8,819 nt of DNA from CAVVDT01 sp964568825 (lineage in GTDB: Bacteria > Pseudomonadota > Alphaproteobacteria > Rhizobiales > Aestuariivirgaceae): NCBI GenBank assembly GCA_964568825.1, contig CAZMSA010000154.1:1-8819 (forward strand), given 5' to 3'. Of the stretch, positions 1 through 7,228 are shown in pieces. Each line of letters begins with the position of its first letter. Position 1 is the first letter of the stretch. Both the position numbers and the translations under genes were made by a program. The notes beneath the pieces are model-generated. The model saw only the letters and a program-made list of their open reading frames with translations, was not told the origin of the DNA and ran no database searches.

Positions 1-230
1 TGCGCAAGGTCTACGACCAGATGCCGGAGCCGCGCTACGTCATCTCCATGGGCTCGTGCGCCAATGGCGGCGGCTATTATCACTACTCCTATTCGGTGGT
101 GCGCGGCTGTGACCGCATCGTTCCGGTCGACATCTATGTCCCCGGCTGCCCGCCCACTGCCGAAGCGCTCGTCTACGGCATCTTGATGCTGCAGAAGAAG
201 ATTCGCCGCGTCGGGACCCTCGAGCGGTAG
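1..230 (+). CDS. nuoB: NADH-quinone oxidoreductase subunit B, 3' end (partial)
   Basis: This is the C-terminal part of NuoB (PSST/20 kDa subunit), which carries iron-sulfur cluster N2, the last electron carrier before ubiquinone in the Q module of complex I. The frame is open from the first base and ends at TAG 228-230, giving about 75 visible residues. The stretch beginning RKVYDQMPEPRYVISMGSCA and the later VPGCPP are near-invariant in the family and supply two of the four N2 cysteine ligands. The tandem Cys pair that supplies the other two lies upstream of the window. The protein ends shortly after LQKKI, as expected for alphaproteobacterial NuoB. nuoC follows after a 29-bp gap, in the usual nuoA-B-C-D order. 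Confidence 0.97.
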   Translation, partial: RKVYDQMPEPRYVISMGSCANGGGYYHYSYSVVRGCDRIVPVDIYVPGCPPTAEALVYGILMLQKKIRRVGTLER

Positions 231-244
231 AATTTGGAATTAAC

Positions 245-249
245 GGAGA
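245..249 (+). promoter_or_regulatory. Ribosome binding site of nuoC
   Basis: GGAGA lies 10 bases before the ATG at 260, in the 29-bp nuoB-nuoC gap. It supports the start at 260; a second in-frame ATG at 275 would be much further away. Confidence 0.6.
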
Positions 250-259
250 TCTCTCGGCC

Positions 260-859
260 ATGGACGAGACATTGATGGACATTGGCGCCCATGTGGCGGG
301 CGCGCTGGCCGAGACCGGGTTGACGTGGTCGGTGGATCACGACGAACTCAACATCGTCACCGATGCCGCCCACATCATCCGGGTCCTGCGTTTCCTGCGC
401 GACGACGCCACCTGCCGCTTCTGCTGTTTCACCGATATTTCGGGCGTCGATTACCCCGAGCGCGAACGGCGCTTCGATGTGGTCTATCACCTGCTCAGTC
501 CCTACCAGAATTCCCGCGTCCGGGTGAAGATTGCGACTGACGAGGAAACTGCCGTTCCCAGCGCCATCGATGTCTTTCCCGCCGCCAACTGGTACGAGCG
601 CGAGGTTTTCGACCTCTACGGCGTGCGCTTTTCCGGCCATCCCGACCTACGCCGCATCCTTACCGACTATGGTTTTTCCGGCCATCCGTTGCGCAAGGAC
701 TTCCCCACCACCGGCCATGTCGAGGTGCGCTACAACGACGAGGCAAAACGCGTTGTCTACGAACCGGTGAAGCTGGTGCAGGAGTTCCGCAACTTCGACT
801 ACCTTAGCCCCTGGGAAGGCACCGATTATGTGCTGCCCGGCGATGAAAAGGCGAACTGA
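260..859 (+). CDS. nuoC: NADH-quinone oxidoreductase subunit C
   Basis: NuoC is the 30-kDa subunit of complex I. It has no cofactor and packs against NuoD in the hydrophilic Q module. The protein is 199 residues, normal for a stand-alone alphaproteobacterial NuoC; in Escherichia coli it is fused to NuoD. The complex I 30-kDa signature is at residues 113-150: EREVFDLYGV, then HPDLRRILTDYGF, then GHPLRKDFP. The C-terminal part contains VVYEPVKLVQEFRNFDYLSPW, typical of the mitochondrial-like branch. The start at 260 has an upstream GGAGA; an alternative ATG at 275 would remove five residues. nuoD starts 2 bp after the stop, so the two are probably translationally coupled. Confidence 0.97.
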   Translation: MDETLMDIGAHVAGALAETGLTWSVDHDELNIVTDAAHIIRVLRFLRDDATCRFCCFTDISGVDYPERERRFDVVYHLLSPYQNSRVRVKIATDEETAVPSAIDVFPAANWYEREVFDLYGVRFSGHPDLRRILTDYGFSGHPLRKDFPTTGHVEVRYNDEAKRVVYEPVKLVQEFRNFDYLSPWEGTDYVLPGDEKAN

Positions 860-861
860 CC

Positions 862-2052
862 ATGGCCGAAGCCGAAGTTCGCAATTTCACCATCAATTTC
901 GGGCCGCAGCACCCGGCCGCGCACGGCGTGCTGCGCCTGGTGCTGGAACTCGACGGCGAGGTGGTTGAGCGCGTCGATCCGCATATCGGCCTTTTGCATC
1001 GCGGCACCGAAAAGCTCATAGAGACCAAGACCTACCTGCAGGCCGTGCCGTATTTCGACCGCCTCGATTATGTGGCGCCAATGAACCAGGAGCACGCCTT
1101 CGCGCTGGCGACTGAAAAGCTGCTGGGGATTACCGTGCCAAGGCGTGGCCAGCTGATCCGCGTGCTCTATTCCGAAATCGGCCGGCTGCTGTCGCATATC
1201 CTCAACGTCACCACGCAGGCCATGGACGTGGGCGCGCTGACCCCGCCGCTGTGGGGCTTTGAGGAGCGCGAAAAGCTCATGGTGTTCTACGAGCGCGCCT
1301 CGGGCAGCCGCATGCACGCGGCCTATTTCCGCCCCGGCGGCGTCCATCAGGACCTGCCGCAAAAGCTCATCGACGATATCGCCCACTTCTGCGAGACCCA
1401 CCCGAAGGTGCTCGATGACATCGAGGGGCTGCTCACCGAAAACCGCATCTTCAAGCAGCGCAACGTCGACATCGGCGTCATCACGCTGGATGATTGTTTC
1501 GCCTGGGGCTTTTCCGGTGTCATGGTGCGCAGCGCCGGGGCCGCCTGGGACCTGAGAAGAGCACAGCCCTACGAATGCTATTCCGAACTCGACTTCGACA
1601 TTCCCGTCGGCAAGAACGGCGATTGCTACGACCGTTACGTGATCCGCATGTTCGAGATGCACCAGTCGGTGCGCATCATGAAGCAATGCATCGAGAAGCT
1701 GTCGTCGGCCGAGGGCGCGGGGCCGATTTCCTCCGTCGACGGCAAGGTGGTGCCGCCCAAGCGGCCCGAGATGAAGCAGTCCATGGAAGCCCTCATCCAT
1801 CACTTCAAGCTCTATACCGAGGGCTACAAGGTGCCGGCCGGCGAGGTCTATGCCGCCGTCGAGGCCCCCAAGGGCGAGTTCGGCGTCTATCTGGTCTCCG
1901 ACGGCTCCAACAAGCCCTATCGCTGCAAGATCAGGGCCCCCGGCTTTGCCCATCTGCAGGCCATGGACTTCATCTGCCGCAACCATATGCTGGCCGACGT
2001 CTCGGCCATTCTCGGCTCGATCGATATCGTTTTCGGTGAGGTGGACCGGTGA
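862..2052 (+). CDS. nuoD: NADH-quinone oxidoreductase subunit D
   Basis: NuoD (49-kDa subunit) forms the ubiquinone-reducing chamber of complex I together with NuoB and descends from the large subunit of [NiFe] hydrogenases. It is 396 residues, full length. The NFGPQHPAAHGVLRL loop (residues 12-26) includes His21, and the DRLDY segment includes Tyr70. By spacing these match the His/Tyr pair (bovine His59/Tyr108) that contacts the quinone head group. HIGLLHRGTEKL at residues 41-52 is the family signature. The protein ends LGSIDIVFGEVDR, the normal C-terminus of alphaproteobacterial NuoD, so the downstream insertion has not truncated it. The last five codons and the stop lie inside a 16-bp repeat that recurs at the start of nuoE. 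Confidence 0.98.
   Translation: MAEAEVRNFTINFGPQHPAAHGVLRLVLELDGEVVERVDPHIGLLHRGTEKLIETKTYLQAVPYFDRLDYVAPMNQEHAFALATEKLLGITVPRRGQLIRVLYSEIGRLLSHILNVTTQAMDVGALTPPLWGFEEREKLMVFYERASGSRMHAAYFRPGGVHQDLPQKLIDDIAHFCETHPKVLDDIEGLLTENRIFKQRNVDIGVITLDDCFAWGFSGVMVRSAGAAWDLRRAQPYECYSELDFDIPVGKNGDCYDRYVIRMFEMHQSVRIMKQCIEKLSSAEGAGPISSVDGKVVPPKRPEMKQSMEALIHHFKLYTEGYKVPAGEVYAAVEAPKGEFGVYLVSDGSNKPYRCKIRAPGFAHLQAMDFICRNHMLADVSAILGSIDIVFGEVDR
2037..2052 (+). repeat. Left copy of the 16-bp direct repeat (nuoD stop region)
   Basis: The sequence tgaggtggaccggtga is identical to 2555-2570. The bases just outside differ at both ends (g/a before, t/g after), so exactly 16 bp are repeated. It encodes the EVDR end and stop of NuoD and holds a GAGG Shine-Dalgarno-like core (2038-2041) plus a GTG/ATG start for the next gene. 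Confidence 0.9.
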
Positions 2053-2570
2053 TGGCCTATGTCGTGACCACGGGCGCCATCGGAAACCTCCCTCAGAAAG
2101 GGGGAGGTCGGGCCGGCGGTGCGCCGGACCGGGTGGGGGTTGAGCGGCGGTTCGATTACACGCCGGCGCAAACCGCGCGCGCCCGGCGGCTCAGGCGGGA
2201 AATGACGGATGTGGAGCGCAAGCTCTGGGGTTATTTGCGCGGCAATCAGATGTGCGGCTATGGTTTCCGCCGCCAGCACCCGGTCGGGCGCTACGTGCTG
2301 GATTTCTATTGCCCGCAACTGAAGCTCGCGGTTGAGGTTGACGGCAGCCAGCATGGGGAGGACCCGGTAGCGGCGCGGGAAGCGGCGCGCACCGCGCTGC
2401 TGGCGCAGCAGGGAATCGCGGTGCAGCGGTTCTGGAATGTGGACTTAATGGATAATCTCGAAGGTGTGCTGGAGATGATACGGACGTGTGTCATGGCGCG
2501 CGCCGCATCAACCCCCACCCCGACCCTCCCCCTTTCGGGGGGAGGGAGCAGCAATGAGGTGGACCGGTGA
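2052..2570 (+). CDS. DUF559 / Vsr-like endonuclease-domain protein
   Basis: The protein is about 172 residues and belongs to the DUF559 family (COG2852, relatives of very-short-patch-repair endonucleases, PD-(D/E)XK fold). From the ATG at 2052 (adding one residue for the GTG alternative at 2049), the core runs from about residue 42 to 150. It contains TARARRLRREMTDVERKLWG, FRRQHPVGRYVLDFYC and LAVEVDGSQH, then QRFWNVDLMDNLEGVL. The likely metal-binding residues are Asp84 (LDF), Glu95 and Asp97 (VEVDG), with His101 nearby, so the active site looks intact. Residues 12-30 and the Thr/Pro/Gly/Ser-rich C-terminus (TPTLPLSGGG) are translations of the hairpin repeats that bound the element. The start overlaps the nuoD stop and the stop overlaps the nuoE start. 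It is not a complex I subunit; its biological role is unknown to me. Confidence 0.88.
   Translation: MAYVVTTGAIGNLPQKGGGRAGGAPDRVGVERRFDYTPAQTARARRLRREMTDVERKLWGYLRGNQMCGYGFRRQHPVGRYVLDFYCPQLKLAVEVDGSQHGEDPVAAREAARTALLAQQGIAVQRFWNVDLMDNLEGVLEMIRTCVMARAASTPTPTLPLSGGGSSNEVDR
2086..2108 (+). repeat. Left hairpin of the DUF559 element
   Basis: acctccctc (2086-2094) can pair with gggggaggt (2100-2108) around an agaaa loop: 9 bp with one G-U pair. A second small hairpin follows, with arms ccggcg (2113-2118) and cgccgg (2122-2127). The stem resembles, in inverted orientation, the hairpin at the right end of the element. Confidence 0.75.
2131..2143 (+). repeat. Left inverted-repeat arm of the DUF559 element
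   Basis: gggtgggggttga is the exact reverse complement of 2508-2520. Similarity continues inward with one gap (gcggcg on both arms). Together with the outer hairpins this gives each end an imperfect terminal inverted repeat of roughly 40-60 bp. Confidence 0.75.
2508..2520 (+). repeat. Right inverted-repeat arm of the DUF559 element
   Basis: tcaacccccaccc is the exact reverse complement of 2131-2143. It lies inside the 3' part of the DUF559 reading frame and encodes part of the STPTPTLP tail. Confidence 0.75.
2524..2546 (+). repeat. Right hairpin of the DUF559 element
   Basis: ccctccccc (2524-2532) pairs perfectly with gggggaggg (2538-2546) around a five-base tttcg loop, giving a 9-bp all-Watson-Crick stem. 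No T-run follows, so it does not look like an intrinsic terminator. Read in reverse complement it resembles the left hairpin. Confidence 0.8.
2555..2570 (+). repeat. Right copy of the 16-bp direct repeat (nuoE start region)
   Basis: The sequence is identical to 2037-2052. It gives the DUF559 protein its EVDR-stop ending, the same as NuoD. It also supplies a GAGG core at 2556-2559, seven bases before the GTG start of nuoE at 2567. Confidence 0.9.
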
Positions 2571-3313
2571 GCGTACGCCGTCTCGATCCCAACCAGCCCA
2601 AGAGCTTCAAGTTCTCACCTGAGAATTTGAAGTGGGCGAGGCAAACCATCAAGAAGTACCCTCAAGGCAAGCAGGCATCTGCCGTCCTGCCGATCCTGTG
2701 GCGCGCCCACGAGCAGGAAGGCTGGCTGACCAGGCCGGCCATGGAATACGTCGGCAAGATGCTCGATATGTCGTTCATCCGCGTCTACGAAGTCGCCACC
2801 TTCTACACCATGTTCCAGCTCTCCCCGGTGGGCGCAAAGGCCCATGTGCAGGTCTGCGGAACGACACCGTGCATGCTGCGCGGGGCAGAAGACCTGATCG
2901 CGGTGTGCAGGAAGAAGATCGCCGCTCATCCCCATGAGCTATCGGCCGACGGTAATCTGTCGTGGGAGGAGGTGGAGTGCCTCGGGGCCTGCGTCAATGC
3001 GCCGATGGTGCAGGTCTTCAAGGACACCTACGAGGACCTGACGCCGGAAATCTTCGAGCGCATCCTCGACGACCTGGCCACCGGCAAGCAGCCCAAACCC
3101 GGCCCGCAGAGCGGTCGCCGCACCTCGGCGCCTGAAGGCGACCTCACATCGCTGACCGACCCGGCGCTCTATAACGGCAAGGCGGCCAAGCCCAAGTCGG
3201 CGGCCAAGACCGCCAAACCGGCGGCCAAGACGGCCAAACCGGCGGGCAAGACGGCCCCTAAGACGACGGCGAAGGCCAAACCGGCCGCGGCCAAGAAGCC
3301 CAAGGCGAAGTAA
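2567..3313 (+). CDS. nuoE: NADH-quinone oxidoreductase subunit E, with Lys/Ala/Pro-rich tail
   Basis: NuoE (24-kDa subunit) is part of the NADH-oxidising module and carries the 2Fe-2S cluster N1a in a thioredoxin-like fold. The expected ligands are present: Cys97 and Cys102 (CGTTPC), Cys138 and Cys142 (CLGAC). The helical N-terminal part contains EVATFYTMFQLSPVG at residues 75-89. The GTG start gives the usual alphaproteobacterial N-terminus MSVRRL and overlaps the previous stop by 4 bp, so coupled translation is likely. The core ends near residue 185. About 60 further residues follow, ending in a low-complexity basic tail (204-248) built from AAKTAKP-like repeats, so the 248-residue protein is longer than E. 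coli NuoE. The tail is probably disordered; its role is unknown. Confidence 0.97.
   Translation: MSVRRLDPNQPKSFKFSPENLKWARQTIKKYPQGKQASAVLPILWRAHEQEGWLTRPAMEYVGKMLDMSFIRVYEVATFYTMFQLSPVGAKAHVQVCGTTPCMLRGAEDLIAVCRKKIAAHPHELSADGNLSWEEVECLGACVNAPMVQVFKDTYEDLTPEIFERILDDLATGKQPKPGPQSGRRTSAPEGDLTSLTDPALYNGKAAKPKSAAKTAKPAAKTAKPAGKTAPKTTAKAKPAAAKKPKAK
3200..3262 (+). repeat. Tandem 21-bp repeat in the nuoE tail
   Basis: There are about three copies of a 21-bp unit (3200-3220, 3221-3241, 3242-3262). The first two differ by one base and the third is diverged. Each encodes an (A)AKTAKP-like heptapeptide in the C-terminal extension of NuoE. In-phase expansion or loss of units would change the tail length without a frameshift. 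Confidence 0.75.
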
Positions 3314-3322
3314 GGAACGGCC

Positions 3323-4633
<1,311 letters not shown>

Positions 4634-4638
4634 GGACG

Positions 4639-5094
4639 ATGCATCTGGCACAGCTCAATATCGGCCGCTTTCGCTATCCCACCGACGATGCGCGTATGGC
4701 GGAGTTCATGGACAACCTGGACCGCGTCAATGCCTTGGCCGAGCGCTCGCAAGGCTTTGTCTGGCGGTTCAAGGACGAGACCGGTAATGCGACCAACACC
4801 CGGGTGGGCGACGACTATGCGGTGAATCTCTCGGTATGGGAGACGCCTGAGGCGCTGGAAGCCTTCGTGTTTCGCACTGTTCACGCGCAGTTCTACCGCC
4901 GCCGGGGCGAATGGTTCAACGCGCTGGATGAGGCCCACATGGTCTTTTGGCGGATACCGGAAGGTCATGTGCCCAGCCTCGATGAGGCGATGGATCGGCT
5001 TGAGGACTACCGCGCCAACGGTGCAAGCGAACGCGCCTTCGGCTGGGCCGAGGTGATCGACAAGGAGCGCTGGCTCGCCCAGCGGTGTGCATGA
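4639..5094 (+). CDS. DUF3291 domain protein
   Basis: This is a 151-residue soluble protein that I recognise as DUF3291, a family I believe has a dimeric alpha/beta-barrel (antibiotic-monooxygenase-like) fold; no reaction is known to me. Features matching the family are the MHLAQLNIGR start, NLDRVNALAERSQGFVWRFKDE (26-47), NLSVWETPEALEAFVFRT (63-80), RRRGEWF (87-93) and the MVFWRIPEGHVPSLDEAMDRLE stretch (101-122). There is no signal peptide, membrane span or metal-cluster motif. The ATG at 4639 is 5 bp after the nuoF stop and uses GGAG (4627-4630) inside the end of nuoF as ribosome site. The gene lies within the operon on the same strand, 21 bp before nuoG, so it is co-transcribed, but it is not a canonical complex I gene. 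Confidence 0.88.
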   Translation: MHLAQLNIGRFRYPTDDARMAEFMDNLDRVNALAERSQGFVWRFKDETGNATNTRVGDDYAVNLSVWETPEALEAFVFRTVHAQFYRRRGEWFNALDEAHMVFWRIPEGHVPSLDEAMDRLEDYRANGASERAFGWAEVIDKERWLAQRCA

Positions 5095-5115
5095 TGAGGT
5101 CGGGGGACGCGACAT

Positions 5116-7224
5116 ATGCCTAAGCTCATCATCGACGGCATTGAGGTCGACGCCGAGAACGGCATGACGCTGTTGCAAGCCTGCGAGATGGCCGGCGCGG
5201 AAATCCCGCGTTTTTGCTATCACGAGCGCCTCTCGATCGCCGGCAACTGCCGCATGTGCTTGGTCGAGGTAAAGGGCGGACCGCCCAAGCCGCAGGCCTC
5301 TTGTGCCCTTGCCGTCAATGACCTGCGCCCCGGCCCCAACGGCGAACCGCCGGTCATCTCCACCAAGTCGCCCATGGTGAAGAAGGCCCGCGAGGGCGTC
5401 ATGGAATTCCTGCTGATCAACCATCCGCTCGACTGCCCGATCTGCGACCAGGGCGGCGAATGCGATCTGCAGGACCAGGCCATGGCCTATGGCATCGACA
5501 AGAACCGCTTTGCCGAGAACAAGCGCGCCGTCGAGGAAAAGTACATCGGCCCGCTGGTCAAGACCGAAATGACTCGCTGCATCCAGTGCACCCGCTGCGT
5601 GCGCTTCACCACCGAGGTGGGGGGCGTGGAGGAACTGGGCGCCATCGGCCGCGGCGAAGACATGGAAATCACCACCTATCTGGAAAAGGCGATGACGTCG
5701 GAGCTTCAGGGCAACGTCATCGACCTGTGCCCGGTAGGCGCTCTCACCTCGGCGCCTTACGAGTTCAAGGCAAGGCCGTGGGAACTCCGCAAGACCGAAA
5801 CCATTGATGCCATGGATGCCGTCGGTTCGGCCATCCGCGTCGACAGCCGCGGCCGCGAGGTCATGCGCATCCTGCCGCGCACCAATGACAACGTGAACGA
5901 GGAATGGATCTCCGACAAGACCCGCTTCGTGTGGGACGGCCTGAAGACCCAGCGCCTCGACAGGCCCTATATCCGTGAGGGTGGCAAGCTGAAGCCGGCC
6001 ACCTGGGACGCGGCGTTCGCCCTGATCGCCGAAAAGGCCAAGGCCTCGGGCCCTGAGAAGATGGCCGCGCTAATGGGCGATCTCAATCCGCTCGAGGACA
6101 TGTTCGCCCTGAAGGCCCTGATGACTGGCCTGGGTGTCACGAATGTCGATTGCCGCGAGCCCCATTCAAGGCTCGGCGAAAAGGGCGGCCGCGCCGGCTA
6201 TCTGTTCAACGCCACCATCGCCGGCATCGATGAGGCCGACGCCATCCTCATCATCGCCAGCAATCCGCGCCATGAGGCCGCCGTCCTCAATGCGCGCATC
6301 CGAAAAGCCTGGCGTGCCCGCGGCGTGGCCATCGGCGTGATCGGCGAGAAAGCCGATTTGACCTATGATTACGAGCACTTGGGCGAAGGACCGGATTCTC
6401 TTTCCGAACTTGCTTCGAGCAAGGCCAAAGGCAAATTCGTGCGTGCGCTCAAGGCTGCCGAACGGCCGCTCATCATCATCGGGCAGGGCGCCATCGCCCG
6501 CCCGGACGGGGCAGCGGTACTGTCGGCGGCGGCCCGTGTGGCCATCGCCTCGGGTGCCGTCAAGACCGGCTGGAACGGCTTTTCGGTGCTCCACACGGCA
6601 GCCGGGCGGGTCGGCGGCCTCGAAATCTGCGCCCTCCCGGGTAGTGACGGCGGCAAGGCAACGGCCGACATCCTCAAAAGCGCCAAGGCCGGCGACATCG
6701 ATTTCGTCTACCTGCTGGGCGCTGACGAGATCGACATGAAGAGCCTCGGTGGAGCCTTCGTCGTCTATCAGGGCACCCACGGCGACGCCGGGGCCCATCG
6801 CGCCGACGTCATCCTGCCGGGCTCGGCCTATACCGAAAAATCGGGCACCTGGGTGAATACCGAAGGCCGCGTGCAAATGGCCGACCGTGCCCATTTCCCG
6901 CCCGGCGATGCCCGCGAGGACTGGGCAATCATCCGCGCCTTGTCGCAGGCTATGGGGGTGACGCTGCAATTCAACTCACTCGATGAACTGCGCGCCGCCG
7001 TCTATGTCCAGGTGCCGCATCTGGCGCGAATTGACTGGATCGAGCCGGCCGATCCTGCCGGAATCGAAGACCTGGCCAAACCGGCGGGCTCCCTGCGCAA
7101 GGCGGCTTTTGCAAGCCCGGTCAGCGATTTCTATCTCACCAACCCGATCGCCCGCGCCTCGCGCATCATGGCCGAATGCTCGGCCCTGCGTGCCGGTGGC
7201 GGCGAGCGTCAGGCGGCGGAGTAG
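5116..7224 (+). CDS. nuoG: NADH-quinone oxidoreductase subunit G
   Basis: NuoG (75-kDa subunit) is the largest N-module subunit and passes electrons from NuoF towards NuoI. It is 702 residues. The N-terminal 2Fe-2S ferredoxin domain binds N1b (Cys34, Cys45, Cys48, Cys63). The next segment binds N5 with His103, Cys107, Cys110 and Cys116. N4 is bound by Cys155, Cys158, Cys161 and Cys205. The molybdopterin-oxidoreductase-like domain follows from about 225 to 600, then the NuoG C-terminal domain. Residues 225-275 hold no cysteines, so the extra N7 cluster of E. coli and Thermus is absent, as in mitochondria and Paracoccus. The ATG at 5116 has a GGGGGA stretch at 5102-5107. Confidence 0.98.
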   Translation: MPKLIIDGIEVDAENGMTLLQACEMAGAEIPRFCYHERLSIAGNCRMCLVEVKGGPPKPQASCALAVNDLRPGPNGEPPVISTKSPMVKKAREGVMEFLLINHPLDCPICDQGGECDLQDQAMAYGIDKNRFAENKRAVEEKYIGPLVKTEMTRCIQCTRCVRFTTEVGGVEELGAIGRGEDMEITTYLEKAMTSELQGNVIDLCPVGALTSAPYEFKARPWELRKTETIDAMDAVGSAIRVDSRGREVMRILPRTNDNVNEEWISDKTRFVWDGLKTQRLDRPYIREGGKLKPATWDAAFALIAEKAKASGPEKMAALMGDLNPLEDMFALKALMTGLGVTNVDCREPHSRLGEKGGRAGYLFNATIAGIDEADAILIIASNPRHEAAVLNARIRKAWRARGVAIGVIGEKADLTYDYEHLGEGPDSLSELASSKAKGKFVRALKAAERPLIIIGQGAIARPDGAAVLSAAARVAIASGAVKTGWNGFSVLHTAAGRVGGLEICALPGSDGGKATADILKSAKAGDIDFVYLLGADEIDMKSLGGAFVVYQGTHGDAGAHRADVILPGSAYTEKSGTWVNTEGRVQMADRAHFPPGDAREDWAIIRALSQAMGVTLQFNSLDELRAAVYVQVPHLARIDWIEPADPAGIEDLAKPAGSLRKAAFASPVSDFYLTNPIARASRIMAECSALRAGGGERQAAE

Positions 7225-7228
7225 GGCG

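Larger units (their letters stand above)
2037..2570 (+). mobile_element. Putative compact mobile element carrying a DUF559 gene, with flanking 16-bp direct repeats
   Basis: The stretch is bounded by two exact copies of tgaggtggaccggtga (2037-2052 and 2555-2570), 518 bp apart. The left copy is the natural end of nuoD and the right copy contains the natural GTG start of nuoE. Deleting one unit rebuilds an uninterrupted nuoD/nuoE GTGA overlap. Between the copies lie 502 bp: a left GC-rich hairpin, the DUF559 reading frame and a right GC-rich hairpin. The inner ends are related in inverted orientation, with 13 exact bases (2131-2143 against 2508-2520) plus similar outer hairpins. No transposase is present. 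The structure is seen directly; that it moved as a unit is inference. The 16-bp repeat could be a target-site duplication or a by-product of break repair. Confidence 0.7.

Noticed and set aside
826..1986. Long open frame on the - strand (386 codons) opposite nuoD
   Set aside because: It is a shadow of nuoD codon bias; the predicted protein is His/Asp/Val/Leu-rich with no domain, and it would lie antisense to an essential-type subunit gene.
2524..2546. Rho-independent terminator between the DUF559 gene and nuoE
   Set aside because: The stem is strong but no T-run follows, and the operon continues with overlapping genes on the same strand.
2049..2570. The gene between nuoD and nuoE as a novel complex I subunit
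   Set aside because: It carries the DUF559 nuclease core with Asp and Glu-x-Asp residues, hairpin ends and flanking repeats, all of which point to an inserted element rather than an operon member by function.
3200..3262. CRISPR-like or regulatory repeat
   Set aside because: The 21-bp units are contiguous without spacers, in frame, and encode the KTAKP tail of NuoE.
6983..7228. In-frame upstream extension of nuoH into nuoG
   Set aside because: NuoH proteins begin with a transmembrane segment right after the start, which the ATG at 7229 provides; the upstream part is out-of-frame nuoG.
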